Positions 23,311-34,299 of a stretch of DNA of 64,000 bases are shown here, one piece after another. Below the pieces are notes generated by a model. The model was given only the letters and a program-made list of their open reading frames with translations, was not told the origin of the DNA and made no database searches. How positions within the stretch are numbered: the stretch's first letter is position 1; each line of letters starts with the position of its first letter. This DNA comes from Riptortus pedestris. Its lineage: Eukaryota; Arthropoda; Insecta; Hemiptera; Alydidae. The position numbers were made by a program, and so were the translations under genes. The DNA lies in NCBI GenBank assembly GCA_019009955.1, contig CM032229.1:195951501-196015500 (forward strand). Reading direction: 5' to 3'.

Positions 23311-25190
23311 GAGGCTACAATGTGTACAATTGCACTTCCCTCCACGACCTATTGTTCTTCCGAAATAGCCAATCCTAAAGCGTAACTTTTGGCGAATAAT
23401 AGAATAGAACATTTAGTTTTGAAGAATAAATGAAAATGTGATCTTATCTATCCCTCTGGCCTTTTGGCTAACAGTTTTTGAATAATTCAAACCATAATCA
23501 TGGATAGAGTTTTTTAAAATTAAATACCATCTATAATGAACATATTTCTTGACAAAAACCAATCCCAGCAAATATAGTTTAAGCATAGTTTTATACATAA
23601 GATTATATTAGTAAATCTCAGTGGAAATCACTTCCGGTAATGCCAGCATATCACAGGAAATAAGTAAACTCAATTAACCCCCGTCAACTTCCGCTCTCGC
23701 AGGAGCGTTATCATCATTGTTTTCCTTATATTATTGATTCAGAATATTATTTTAATAATTTATCTACCTGATGGAACTAAATAATAGTGGTACCATAAAA
23801 ATAATTTCAATTCTATGCAATAAGCTAGATGAGGGAAAGAGAGCTCTTATTGCAACCTAAGTAATACTTTAAACATTCATATCGAATATATATTAAATAC
23901 CGGAAATGCTCTTATAGTTTACATTTCTATTGGAAATAAATAACAAAGGTATTTTATAGGGAAAATAAATAAATAACCTCATAAATCCGAATCATTCTTA
24001 GAACTATCATATAAGACTAAAACATAACATCTTTTGTCATTATACGCATTTACTAAATACACTTAAATAATTACTAATAAAATTAATGACTCCCGCTACA
24101 GTATTAGTGTATATCCCGTGTTTACTTCATTTTACGACAAAATTTGCTCAAAATATAAAAGTAAACAGCTTTTTTTATGTGCATGATTGTCGAAAAACAA
24201 ATAGGCAATTAAAATATCGCGAATTTTTATTTGAGGCCTCCCTGATAACCCCCACTCTATCTATATATCTATCTACCTGTGGTGCTTCTAGAGTGAGTAT
24301 CCGTTATTTCCCTACACCAGGCATATGCTGTCGCCGATCCAGCAGTTAACTACACAGTCCAATGAATTTCGCATACAGACTCCAGAACTGCATTTTGTTT
24401 CTTTCGTGTATGTTTGTTTGTTTGTTACCTTTTCACGCATAAACGGCTGAACCGAATTTTATGAAACTTGCTATGTATATTACTACTAACCCAACTTAGA
24501 CTTAAGGCTATATTAGTATTCTCTGAGACGAATAGGAGTAGTGGTTATAAGGGAGGCCAGAAATTAAAAATAGCGATATTTCGTTTCCGATGGGGTTTTA
24601 GAAATATCCACATAAAAAAAGTTGTTTACTTTGTTATTTAGAGTAACTTTTGTTATATTCACTTTTTTCGTATACCGAATTATAAACGAGATATACGCTA
24701 AAACATATAGCCGAAGTGACCAATTTTATTTGGCACAAAGGCTCAACCGAACTAAATAAAACTCGGTATGTGTATTAGCACTAACGCCTTCATTATAATA
24801 AGCCATACCAACATTTCTTGAGACGGGCAGGAGTGGGGGTTATAAGGGAGGCCTGAATTTAGAAATAGCGGTATTTCGTTTTCTATTCGTTTTCCAGGAA
24901 ATATGACAAAAATAGTTTATTTTTTTATTTGAAATACCTTGTATACATTTTTTCGGGAACAATGTATGGAGCAAGTAATTTCTGGAGAAATATTGATATG
25001 CTCAACAATTCTTTCCTATATGAACTACCGGGTACCTCACTTGGAAAAATTAATTCAAATCTATGATAATATTTTGACTTTGTATCTGCTGGGCCGCGTT
25101 GCCCCTGGTTACCACTTAACCTAACGCTTATAACAAAAGTTTAGACAGTCAGTTGCTTGTGTACTGCATGAAAAGACCGCTGTTTGTTCT
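23311..25190. repeat. Repeat-derived intronic sequence, including inverted family X units
   Basis: The sequence just after copy E (GAGGCTACAATG, TGAAGAATAAATGA, AATCATGGATAG, CACAGGAAATAAGT, AACTTCCGCTC) resembles that following copy I at 32962-33260, so both elements sit in copies of the same larger repeat. A plus-strand family X unit lies near 24080-24260, and two inverted units lie at 24400-24930 (GAAACTTGCTATGTATATTA; GGGGGTTATAAGGGAGGCC). I see no exon. Confidence 0.55.
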
Positions 25191-25193
25191 TTT

Positions 25194-25343
25194 AGCAGAT
25201 TTCCCTTAAGGGAAATCAGCTATTGAGGTTGTACTCATGACGGAAGTTTCGAAATTTTTCTTTAAATGTCCATCAATCCTACCCAGTAGATGACGAAAAT
25301 GAGGTCCGTTCAAAACTGTATATATATATATATCTATATATAT
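25194..25343 (+). mobile_element. Hairpin-ended element, copy H, 5' fragment
   Basis: Begins CTTTT-AGCAGATTTCCCTTAAGGG, continues to GAGGTCCGTTCAAAACTG and stops within its (TA)n tract at 25343, where decayed gypsy coding sequence begins. The 3' half is missing. Confidence 0.85.
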
Positions 25344-26303
25344 GAAAAACATGCTTTGAGTGTAAGAAGTTGAACCATTTCAGTTCAGTCTGCCTGCAGA
25401 AAAAAGGAACCGTGAGGAATGCAGAAAATAGTAAGGAGGATATTGTGCATTCAGGAGATCTCGATTAAGATGATGAAGTATTTCAAATTGTAGATGACTT
25501 TGTGTGAACTTAACTGTTCCTTCCCCAAACTGGTCCGAAAACACTGAAATGCCAGCTTGACAGTGGAGCAACCTGTAATGTCATAGGCTTAGATACCTTA
25601 AAGAAACTATTTGGGCCCTCGTCATCAATTAAACTACAGCCTAGCAAGACAATTTTGGCGTTTCATGGAAGTGACTCCACAACACCCTTAGGACAAAGAA
25701 AATTAGATGTCATTTGGATAAAAAAGAAAAATCGCCTTAAATTTGAAGTAATCAGCACACAATATAACCCCTTATTGGAGCGAGGATTGCCTGCAGCTGG
25801 GGCTGATTTCCTTGGACGAAGGTGTCCGACTTAAAGCGTCAAATGATACAAAATTGATATTGTCATCATTTCCAGATATAGGCCAAGGACTAGGTTGTTT
25901 TCAGGGATTGTACGACATAAAATTAGATGAGTCTGCAGATCCAGTTGTTATTCCTCCAACAAGATACCCAGTTGCATTGGGAGAAGAAATCATATTAAAT
26001 GATCTGGAAAAGTATAGGGGGCTTGAGTTCGTAAGTGTAACGAAAGAGAGACTGGAAGAAGTGAAAACGAAAACTACAGAAGATGGAACATTGCACAATT
26101 TAATGCTCGTTATTCAAAGACACTTGCCTGAGAGAAATTCTTACTTATATCCGATGAGGTACGCAAGTTCTGCAATTTCTGAGATGAACTGGTAGTAGAA
26201 GATGGTGTAATACTGAAGGGAGAAAGAATTGTTTTACATTCACTAATGATTAAAAGTCTTTTGGAAACAATATGTAGCAGCTTGGCCTGCTATATAACAA
26301 CCC
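25344..26303 (+). pseudogene. Decayed Ty3/gypsy element: Gag zinc knuckle, protease, deleted pol
   Basis: Three pieces of a gypsy polyprotein survive in order. At 25352-25393 a CX2CX4HX4C knuckle reads CFECKKLNHFSSVC. At about 25540-25832 an aspartic protease frame carries LDSGATCNVIG and continues to LPAAGADFLG. At 25812-25975 the pre-RT segment has GLGCFQGLYDIKLDESA and PPTRYPVAL. The sequence then jumps to the linker between RNase H and integrase (LEFVSVTKERLEEVKTKT, DELVVEDGVILKGERIVL). Reverse transcriptase and RNase H are thus deleted in frame or nearly so. Stops and shifts interrupt the frames. It cannot be functional. A piggyBac-like element is inserted at 26304, and the element resumes near 27965. 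Confidence 0.8.
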
Positions 26304-27615
26304 TTAACCCTGCAGTGGTGGCACCCTCTAGAACAGTCCTTAGGGTGGGTCTGTCAGACCCGGAACCCTAAACTTCTATTATTGGGCCTAGATTTTTCTT
26401 ACAAAAATTTTCACTGCATAAGTATTAATCTACCATGATAGAGCAAGGTAATAATTGCAATATCTGTAAGAAAATAATTAATTTACAAGTAATACATATA
26501 CAATTAAATTTAAAAAGAAAAACAAAGTAAATAAGCATTATAGGAACATAATCATCATAATTTTGGCTATAAAAATTAACTAAAATATACTAAATGTCGC
26601 TCATTATTTTGGAAACAGTCTGAGCATACAAAAAGTGAGTGTTGAAGACACACAAACCCTGAACACAGGCGACAGTAGTATCGGGATTTTCGATCAGCAC
26701 CAGTACAATCCTTGCATCTTCCTCTTTTCCCTGGGGCCGGTGGATCAGCTGTTCTGGTTGTTGTGGTCATGTTCAATATTTTACAGATAGCCTTTCGGAT
26801 TTCGCGCGGCAAGTGGATGCTGTGCGCCCGTCGGCGAAGATGATCTTCACACAGCTGCTTTCCCAACTCTTTCAAAAAAACTCCTTTCAAATTTATCGTC
26901 ATACTTTTCATTACTTTTATAAATGATGAATGCATTGATACCCGCCACATTCATCGGCATCCGACGGCGTGACCTCTTCGAGCTCCTGCTCAGATTCTGA
27001 ATCCTCTTCTCTCACTTCAACTTCATCTACCTCATCTTCTTCATCGTCAATAATGTCTAAACCGATAGGCATGGCTCCTCCAACATCCGATGCACTAATT
27101 CCACCTCTTGGGGATTTGACAAATCATAAAGACGCTCCATAGCATAAGTAAAATGAAAACAGAAAGAAAAAGCTAAAAACTGCAAGGAACTGAAATTACA
27201 AGATGTACACAATAGGTAAGTTGGCTGAGTACTGAATGGTGGGGAGGTTCTTACCCCTCCCACCCCAAGTTGTAGGATTCACAGTATTTCGGGACCCCCC
27301 TCTGTGAATCCCAGAGCTACAGCAGACTTAAACTATCTGTTGGTCCCAGAGACCCGGTGCCACCTTACCAAATTCTTGAAAAAAAAACATTCCAGAATGG
27401 TGGCACCGGGTCTGAGAGACCCATGGGCTTATTCTTGAACCAATAACTGCCCTATCAATGAGGATCAAAAGTGCTTGTTTCTTTCTATGTTATCTAAGAC
27501 ACCTTCTCGAGAGGTACTATGGATTCCAGACTTGTACCTTACTCAATCCAGAAAGGGTGAGCATTCCAAGTTAGCTATGGGTCCCACAGACCCGGTGCCA
27601 CCACTGCCGGGTTAA
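26304..27615 (-). mobile_element. Internally deleted piggyBac-like transposon with TTAA duplications
   Basis: TTAA at 26304-26307 and 27612-27615 flank a 1304-bp element. The left end is CCCTGCAGTGGTGGCACC; the right end, read on the other strand, is CCCGGCAGTGGTGGCACC, an 18-bp inverted repeat with one mismatch. Further copies of GGTGGCACCGGGTCT and its complement lie near each end and internally (27341-27365, 27397-27425), probably transposase-binding repeats. A TTAA duplication and ends starting CCC are hallmarks of the piggyBac superfamily. Transposase remnants are on the minus strand. It is inserted in the integrase-proximal linker of the decayed gypsy, so it is younger than that element. 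Confidence 0.88.
26576..27145 (-). pseudogene. piggyBac-like transposase remnant: N-terminal and C-terminal ends only
   Basis: On the minus strand the N-terminus begins near 27145 (MERLYDLSNPQEVELVHRML) and shifts frame into an acidic stretch (IIDDEEDEVDEVEVREEDSE). This runs almost directly into the C-terminus, containing FLKELGKQLCEDHLRRRA and a cysteine-rich domain with CKDCTGADRKSRYYCRLC, CLQHS and CSDC. Intact transposases of this family are about 550-650 residues and carry the DDD catalytic core between these ends; that whole core is missing. At least two frame changes are visible. This copy could be moved only by a transposase made elsewhere. Confidence 0.82.
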
Positions 27616-27634
27616 CCTAACCCCTACTAGCTGT

Positions 27635-27686
27635 CACCTGGTCTCAGTGACAGTGTTGCCCACCTGGTCTCAGTGACAGTGTTGCC
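27635..27686. repeat. 26-bp direct tandem duplication
   Basis: CACCTGGTCTCAGTGACAGTGTTGCC is present twice with no spacer, just right of the piggyBac-like element. The following stretch to about 27960 is AT-rich and unrecognised; it separates the piggyBac-like insertion from the resumed gypsy sequence. Confidence 0.9.
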
Positions 27687-27964
27687 AGACACTATTTACC
27701 CTAAAACAATTAATCTAATTTTAAAGTGGCTACACTGCGAAACACCTCATAATAACATTTCAGTTAGTGTGTGAAATTAATCGCGTACCCTCCCAGTTGT
27801 ATCTATTAGTGTTCCGTTCTTTTTGTGCCAACTCTGCTTCAATTCGTTATTTATTCATTATCCAAAGACTCATTATTTTGTATTGTTCATTCTTTATTCT
27901 TTGACAGTGTAAATTTTAGTTGTTTTTTTTGTTTAAATTATACTGAACTTATTACATTTAAGTT

Positions 27965-28330
27965 TTGTTATTGTACGTTATTAAAACCCGTACGTTAAAA
28001 ATACATGCTTTCCATCAGGGAACAGAATCATGCGTAAGAAGAGCCAAAGACGTTTTCTTTTGGTCTGAAATGTCCGATGACATCAAGAAGTTTGTGGAGA
28101 GGTGTAAAGGTCTACAAAAAATATGCGCCAGCTCAGCCCAATCTAGTGGAGAGATGGTAGGAACGGAAGAGGGCCTCCAATGCAGCCTATGACCGTGGAG
28201 CCCTGCCTCCGCTCCTGGTGAAAGGCATCGTCCAGAAGGAAGGGGAGAGCAGCTGTGTCGTCGAGGAACCTTCCTAATAGAAAGTTCATCCGGACATGAG
28301 GTCTTTCCTATCGCAGCTCATCTTCATCAA
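27965..28330 (+). pseudogene. Decayed gypsy element, integrase zinc-binding and C-terminal pieces
   Basis: Continuation of the gypsy element at 25344. The peptide at about 27995-28125 carries HAFHQGTESCVRRAKDVFFW and MSDDIKKFVERCK, the H-H-C part of the integrase N-terminal zinc finger; the final CxxC cysteine is lost (CKGLQ). The catalytic DDE core is absent, and the sequence jumps to the C-terminal tail near 28180-28270 (ASNAAYDRGALPP, VKGIVQKEGESSCVVEE in shifting frames). The segment 28226-28268 closely matches the unit of the 80-bp satellite at 34822-36720 in reverse complement. Confidence 0.72.
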
Positions 28331-28470
28331 GAGGCAGATGTTAACGAGTGAATATTATAATGAAAGATTGTTATATTTATATCTCTTTGGAATTGTAAGA
28401 TATAGGTTATTCTATAGATTAGTTGTAAAAACATATGTTTTGTAGATGCAGGAGATAGGCTTATGTTTTT

Positions 28471-28572
<102 letters not shown>

Positions 28573-28582
28573 CCTCTCCTTC

Positions 28583-29074
28583 TCACTCCCAATTTTCTCT
28601 CTCCTTGGTCTTCCAATTTTCTATTTGCAAGTTGATGGACAATGCTGATAGAGTGAGGTCTATGTGAGATTCTCCTGTCGTTGAAATGAAGGTTGGAGGA
28701 GATGTCGGATCATTCAGCAAACACAATCCGCTTCTGTTTATAAACTCTTCCACAAGCTCACCCTTCTTATCCGTTATTTTAGATCCCCATAGGATGGAGT
28801 GGGCGTTGAAATCCCCACCGATCACGACACTGCCCTTTATGGAAGACAAAGCCCGCTCTATCTGAGCAAGTATTAATTCGGTTGAGAGGGAGAATTGTGC
28901 ATATACTCCTATTATATTAAAATTTATTTCATTAGTTAGTACATTAGCAACTGAGATGTGACGGGTCGATAAGTCTTGCCTAAATGTAATGATATAACCA
29001 GGATTAAGAATAATTATTGCACTTTCGGGGGCATCTTCAAGCAATGGCCTTTAACTCCTATATTCATGTGGCCA
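28583..29074 (-). pseudogene. R1/jockey-type non-LTR retrotransposon, ORF2 endonuclease fragment
   Basis: A 153-codon minus-strand frame from an AP-type endonuclease. It contains NIIGVYAQFS, VVIGGDFNAHSILWGS (the GDFNAH motif with catalytic Asp and Asn), a GELVEEFI...GLCLLN block, PPTFISTTGESHIDLTL (the SHIDLT C-terminal motif). The N-terminal strands and all downstream reverse transcriptase are missing: the frame stops at about 28583, next to a CT microsatellite. ORF1 of the same element lies upstream on the minus strand (30061-32230), separated by a piggyBac-type MITE inserted at TTAA 29075. Confidence 0.82.
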
Positions 29075-30060
29075 TTAACCCTAGTATTACCGACCTCTCC
29101 CAGGTCGCATGGATTACCAAGGGGGGGGGGGCTCCTCGAGCCCACAACCTTAAAAACCTTTTATTTTGGTTCTATAATTTTTTTAAAAATTTTATTTCTA
29201 TTGGATTATGTTTAATGAACGTTTCTTATGACACCTGTGAAAAAAAAATTAAAAAAAAAAATTAAATACAAAAATAAAAATAAATTAAAAAAAAAAGTTC
29301 GGATGGGGAAAAAAGGATGACTTTAAATTAAATGTAATTTTATTCTACGGGAGGAACATATCTAAACATCGTTAGAATAAAAAGTTATCTATATCTAAGT
29401 TATTATAACATTATACTAGAATGATAATTTAAGAAAATATAATTATCAGATTCGTAATGCAATTATCGGTGCTTTTGCACAATAATTTTTTTTCCGAGTG
29501 TTTATCCAGGATGCAGCATGGACTAACTGTTCCCCTAGTTGGGAACAACCTAGAAAATCTTCTCTTTTCTAAAAAAGTACCTATCAGGAGCAATAATTAT
29601 AACCATCTCAGTAATATATTTTTATATGAAAAAAAATTATATGGGGAGAATATATATATTTTTTTTTGAGAAAAAAAAAACTTGAGAAGGTTTGTGTATG
29701 TTAAAATTACATCAAAGTAATTATTATTTGAGCAATATAATTAATAACACTTGAATTACTAGTTAAAAGTAGTATTAAATATCAGTGGGCTCGAGGAGCC
29801 CCCCCCCTTGGTACTTAAGTGTATAACTACCCCTTGCATTACCAAGGGGGGAGGGCTCCTCGAGCCCATACGTCAAAAAAAAATTTTTTTCTCAACATAG
29901 AAATTTTTTATTTAATTTTATTGTTATGCCCTCATTCTAGGATGTTTTTCTGAGGAATACATAAAATATCAAAAATATCCCATTAAAATTGGGTGATAGG
30001 GAACAAAAACAAAAAGTTGTGGGCTCAAGGAGCCCCCCCCCTTGGTAGTTCTAGGGTTAA
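29075..30060. mobile_element. piggyBac-type MITE with TTAA target duplication
   Basis: TTAA at 29075-29078 and 30057-30060 flank 978 bp starting CCCTAGTATTACC and ending in the complement of CCCTAGAACTACCAAGG. Both ends continue into a long G run followed by GCTCCT(C/T)GAGCCCAC. The left arm has about 26 extra bases between two TACC repeats. Internal copies of the G-run/CTCCTCGAGCCC block sit at 29788-29812 (complement) and 29845-29870. The interior is very AT-rich with no transposase. The TTAA and CCCTAG ends are the piggyBac signature. Insertion is between ORF1 and the endonuclease of the non-LTR element, so the MITE is younger. Confidence 0.85.
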
Positions 30061-30775
30061 TAATACCTTGAACGATTCAGGCTATGTCTATGTCGGTCGT
30101 GATGGCCATTTCGAAGAATTCGTGCATTACTAAAGTCCTTTTCAAGGCATTTTGTTGGGCTATTTTAATCTTTAGACTCTTATTCGCCATAATCTGTCCT
30201 TTGAACAAGCCAGTTTAGAGCATTTTTGTGAGCAGGGCAATCTTTGGCTGTTGCAGGATGGTTCACATCCTCTGTCTTGTTAGCCCGAGTGTAATTTATG
30301 CAAACTGGCTTATCTGTTTTATTAGGACAAGACTGTTCTCCGTGCCTTTATTTAGCTCAAAATGAGCAGTAGCTGGTTTTAGCTGAGCTTTTTCTAGCTG
30401 AGAGTTTTTAGCATGCCCGAATCCTTGACCTTTGTTGCACCTTGTAATGTGCACCCAGTCTCTCACTTTCATTGCATCCCAATCCTAGAAAACGAAGCCT
30501 TCTTTTTTGAGTTCCCTACGGACTTGAGGTGAAACCTCTCCTACCCAATGCACGACGGATCTTTGTTTAGGACCTGTTTTGAAAATGGCCTTAAAAATGT
30601 TGCTCTCCTTATTTGCCGCCCTTGCGTTCTGCTTCCAAAAACATTCTGCTAGTTCATCAGCATTATATACATCAGGTACGTCGTAAATTATCATCCGTAG
30701 AAGTCTTTTTGTAGGCATGTACACTTTAGCACCTAGCTTCTGTAGATGTTCAGTGTTACTAAGCTTCCTGGTCAT
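30061..30775 (-). pseudogene. R1/jockey-like ORF1 (Gag-like) central and C-terminal part
   Basis: The minus-strand frame 30775-30485 has LLRMIIYDVPDVYNADELAE and VHWVGEVSPQVRRELKKEG, typical of the RNA-recognition-like domain of non-LTR ORF1 proteins. Just downstream the frame continues with HITRCNKGQGFGHAKNSQ, a decayed CCHC knuckle in which expected cysteines are changed. Stops are frequent beyond 30400. The element order on the minus strand is ORF1 then endonuclease, as in R1/jockey clades. Confidence 0.72.
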
Positions 30776-30815
30776 AATTTTGGATAATAACTCAATTATT
30801 AGTCTTAATAAAATT

Positions 30816-31067
30816 TCTTATTTTAAGACCAGAGTTCGAAGGAATTATACATTCCTTTATACCTTTCTTGAACGATTCAATATTTAGAGATTTTTCTTTT
30901 GTTTTTTTCGTTTGATGGACTACAACAGTCCCCATATTTTTCTTATTTTAAGACCAGAGTTCGAAGGAATTATACATTCCTTTATACCTTTCTTGAACAA
31001 TTCAATATCTGGAGATTTTTCTTTTGTTTTTTCCGTTTGATGGACTACAACAGTCCCCATATTTTTC
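30816..31067. repeat. 125-bp tandem duplication inside ORF1
   Basis: Two adjacent copies of a 125-bp segment, measured from TTAAGACCAGAG at 30823 and 30948, differing at a few positions. On the minus strand it encodes the same roughly 42-residue stretch twice (containing TVVVHQT and IKECIIPSNSGLKIR). It lies within the decayed ORF1. Confidence 0.9.
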
Positions 31068-31190
31068 TTATTTGATTCTAATATTTCTGCGTAAGTTGGT
31101 TTCTGGATGGTTGTGATTGATAATTTTCCGGGCGTTATCCTCCACCTAGAGCGTACTGGCTAGTGGGCGTGGTCTCAGAGTTGGAGGGAA

Positions 31191-32110
31191 ACCTCTATGC
31201 AGCTACCTACCTCTATGCAGCTACCAACCTCTATGCAGCTACCTACCTCTGTGCAGCTACCTACCTCTATGCAGCTACCTACCTCTATGCAGCTACCTAC
31301 CTCTATGCAGCTACCTACCCCTATGCAGCTACCTACCTCTATGCAGCTACCTACCTCTGTGCAGCTACCTACCTCTATGCAGCTACCTACCTCTATGCAG
31401 CTACCTACCTCTATGCAGCTACCTACCCCTATGCAGCTACCTACCTCTATGCAGCTACCTACCTCTATGCAGCTACCTACCTCTATGCAGCTACCTACCT
31501 CTATGCAGCTACCTACCTCTCTGCAGCTACCTACCTCTCTGCAGCTACCTACCTCTATGCAGCTACCTACCTCTATGCAGCTACCTACCTCTATGCAGCT
31601 ACCTACCTCTATGCAGCTACCTACCTCTATGCAGCTACCTACCTCTGTGCAGCTACCTACCTCTATGCAGCTACCTACCTCTATGCAGCTACCTACCTCT
31701 ATGCAGCTACCTACCTCTATGCAGCTACCTACCCCTATGCAGCTACCTACCTCTGTGCAGCTACCTACCTCTATGCAGCTACCTACCTCTATGCAGCTAC
31801 CTACCTCTATGCAGCTACCTACCTCTATGCAGCTACCTACCTCTGTGCAGCTACCTACCTCTGTGCAGCTACCTACCTCTGTGCAGCTACCTACCTCTGT
31901 GCAGCTACCTACCTCTATGCAGCTACCTACCTCTGTGCAGCTACCTACCTCTGTGCAGCTACCTACCTCTATGCAGCTACCTACCTCTATGCAGCTACCT
32001 ACCTCTATGCAGCTACCTACCTCTATGCAGCTACCTACCTCTGTGCAGCTACCTACCTCTATGCAGCTACCTACCTCTATGCAGCTACCTACCTCTATGC
32101 AGCTACCTAC
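31191..32110. repeat. 18-bp minisatellite, about 51 copies, inside a non-LTR ORF1
   Basis: The unit is CTATGCAGCTACCTACCT with variants CTGTGCAG, CTCTGCAG and CCTATGCAG. Since 18 is a multiple of three and the unit has no stop in any frame, all six frames stay open, giving apparent proteins of about 350 residues on both strands (YAATYL or MQLPTS on plus, EVGSCI on minus). These are not evidence of a gene. Flanking minus-strand sequence is ORF1-like on both sides. Confidence 0.97.
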
Positions 32111-32230
32111 AAGCTCAGTTTCCTCTCCTATCTCAGGAGCGTTAAATACTTCCGTTGGACGTCTACTATTGCCTCGCTTTCCGGTCATTTTAAGGCTAAA
32201 TATAAACTCGTTGCCACTTATTTGTAACAC
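32111..32230 (-). pseudogene. Probable N-terminus of the non-LTR ORF1
   Basis: On the minus strand a start near 32190 gives MTGKRGNSRRPTEVFNAPEI, then GEETELV, flowing directly into the EVGSCI minisatellite. On the other side of the minisatellite, minus-strand frames include TIQKPTYAEILESNKKN, a Gag-like start segment. I infer that the minisatellite expanded within ORF1. The N-terminal assignment rests on position and basic composition rather than a recognised domain. Confidence 0.45.
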
Positions 32231-32398
32231 AAAACTAATATAAAAATAAGCTTCAATAAGGAAATAATTTATGTATATGATTATTATAGTACACGGTATT
32301 TAGGATTCATATAAGGACGATATAAGTTTGAATTTATAAATAACTAGGTAAGGTACCTGGCTTCGTTCGGGAAGCATTAGTCTTAACGTGATGGTATT

Positions 32399-32962
32399 AG
32401 CAGATTTTCCTTAAGGGAAATCAGCTATTGAGGTCCTACTCATGACGCGATTTTTGAAAAATTTCTTCAAATGTTCATCGATCCTACCCAGGAGATGACG
32501 AAAATGAGGTCCGTTCAAAATTATATATATATATATATATACGTCTGTTAACGCTCTAGCGTGTTTTATGTAAAAAGACAGACCAAGTTCGTTAATGGCT
32601 GAAATCGGACTAGAGGGAACGAGATTTTCGAAATATCTCCGTTATTATGCGTCGGATCGAGAAATTGTATAGAACCAACCTTAGTGCAAATTAAATTTAC
32701 TATAAATATTGTTACATACATTTATTCTATATCTTGAATATTAACCGAGATATTTGCATTTGTATTGTGTGTGGGGTCGGCCATGTTTGAGACTTTCCGC
32801 CGAGAGCTAGTGAGGCCGTTTCCGTAACTATTCATCCCTCGTGACTATTCTAGACCCATGTCTTGAGATTCCTTACAATTTACTGTTATTATTAGGCAGA
32901 TTTCTCTGTTGTAAGTCTTCACGTGGGGAATCTGCTTAGTTTACGCAGCCCTTGCGACTTTA
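32399..32962 (+). mobile_element. Hairpin-ended element, copy I
   Basis: Starts AGCAGATTTTCCTTAAGGG, has (TA)n at 32523-32541, the block CCGTTATTATGCGTCGGATC, and the distal module CAGATTTCTCTGTTGTAAG. It ends in a decayed terminal hairpin (ACGCAGCCCTTGCGACTTT). The G-rich tract is largely deleted. Sequences on both sides resemble those flanking copy E. Confidence 0.83.
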
Positions 32963-33899
32963 TTTTATTTGGCAAGGCAACAATGAGTACAACTACTCTT
33001 CCCGTCTGGGCTAATGGTTTTCCCCTAATATCCAGGTAGGGAACTTATAGTATAGAAATTTTAGTTGTGAAGAATAAATGACAATTAGTCCCTAATCAAT
33101 CCCAATCGACTGTTTGATACACCATGAATAATCATGGATAGCCAACCAATCCGAGCAGAACATTACATGCATAATAGTAAATGCGAGTAAAAAAAGAAAT
33201 ACAACATTTCACAGGAAATTAGTTAATACAATTAACCGTATTAGCTTAAGGACAACTTCCGCTCCGCTTGAGTTTTTTCAACATTGCATTACTTAAATAC
33301 CTATAGTTCACATTGGAATGATTTGTTGAATATTTCAATATTTCTACGCAAATTATTCGCTTCATACATTGTTACCGAAAAAATGTATAAAACAAAAGTT
33401 ACCCTAAATAACAAATTATACAACTTTTGTTATGTGCACGTTTGCCTTAAAACAATTGAAATATCGCGTATTAATATTTCAGGCTTCCTTATAACCCCAC
33501 TCCTGTACCAATCTAAAAATTTTAATATAACTAATAATCATGGAAGAATTATTGCTAATTCACATATCGAGTTTTGTTAAACTCGGTTCAATCGTTAGTA
33601 CCCAATAGCATTGTTGGCTCCCGCTTTAGATTTTAGTGTATATCTCGTCTATACTTTGTTATACGGCGAAAAAAAATATAACAAATGTTACTCTAAATTA
33701 CAAATTGAATACTCTCTCTCTCGGATGCTGAGTTTCAATCTACCCGAATGTTGGATATTGTCTTTCAAACTCTCTGACTCTTGGATAGTGAGTTTCAAAC
33801 GCTAATTTCTAATGCTAAAATACTTAAAATTGTATTCCTTTGTTGCTTTCTTTCTTTTTTTTAATTTTCCATTTCTAAGCATTTATGTTTTTTTGACAG
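32963..33899. repeat. Repeat-derived intron 3' part with a family X unit
   Basis: The first 300 bp resemble the region after copy E (TGAAGAATAAATGA, AATCATGGATAG, CACAGGAAATTAGT, ACAACTTCCGCTC). A family X unit lies at 33380-33600. The last 150 bp contain a T-rich pyrimidine tract leading to the TTTTTTTGACAG acceptor of the ferlin exon at 33900. Confidence 0.55.
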
Positions 33900-33962
33900 T
33901 ACTTTGTGTTTGACTTCCATATGCCAGCTGTGATGCTCTTCGACAAAATCATCACTTTATCC
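33900..33962 (+). CDS. OTOF: Otoferlin-like ferlin, exon for the middle of C2B
   Basis: A 63-bp exon with a strong acceptor (T-rich tract, GACAG) and consensus donor GTAAGT at 33963. It encodes 21 codons in phase 0 at both ends: YFVFDFHMPAVMLFDK then IITLS. Spliced to the exon ending 19882, NCPYYNE is followed directly by YFVFDFH, as in otoferlin. The downstream exon must start in phase 0, a requirement met by both 54509 and 58274. Flanking introns are about 14 kb and 20.5 kb (or 24.3 kb to the second candidate). The splice sites, phase and family match leave little doubt. Confidence 0.93.
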
Positions 33963-34299
33963 GTAAGTATAACTTTACAAGAAGAATTTATAAATTTTAT
34001 GTATTTAATTTATTAATATTAAAAATAGAGTATTCTATGTACTGAAAGGAAGCAATGCCCCGAATAATATTTTAATTTTGTGTACATATGCATAGCTCAT
34101 CATGGAAAAGAGTTAATAATTGTTTGGTTTGTAAATCATTTAATTTTTAAAGTGGCATTTAAGCACAATGAAGTTTAGCATGTTTTTTTTCTAACGTGTA
34201 TTTTATTCTTCATATCATAACACACAAAACAGTACATACTCTTTTTGTTTGAGTTTGTAATTATGACATACGTAAACAGGAATTTAAAAAAATTCTCTT

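Noticed and set aside
31163..32243. Open frames of about 350 residues on both strands
   Set aside because: They are products of an 18-bp repeat with no stop in any frame; equal openness on both strands is not coding evidence.
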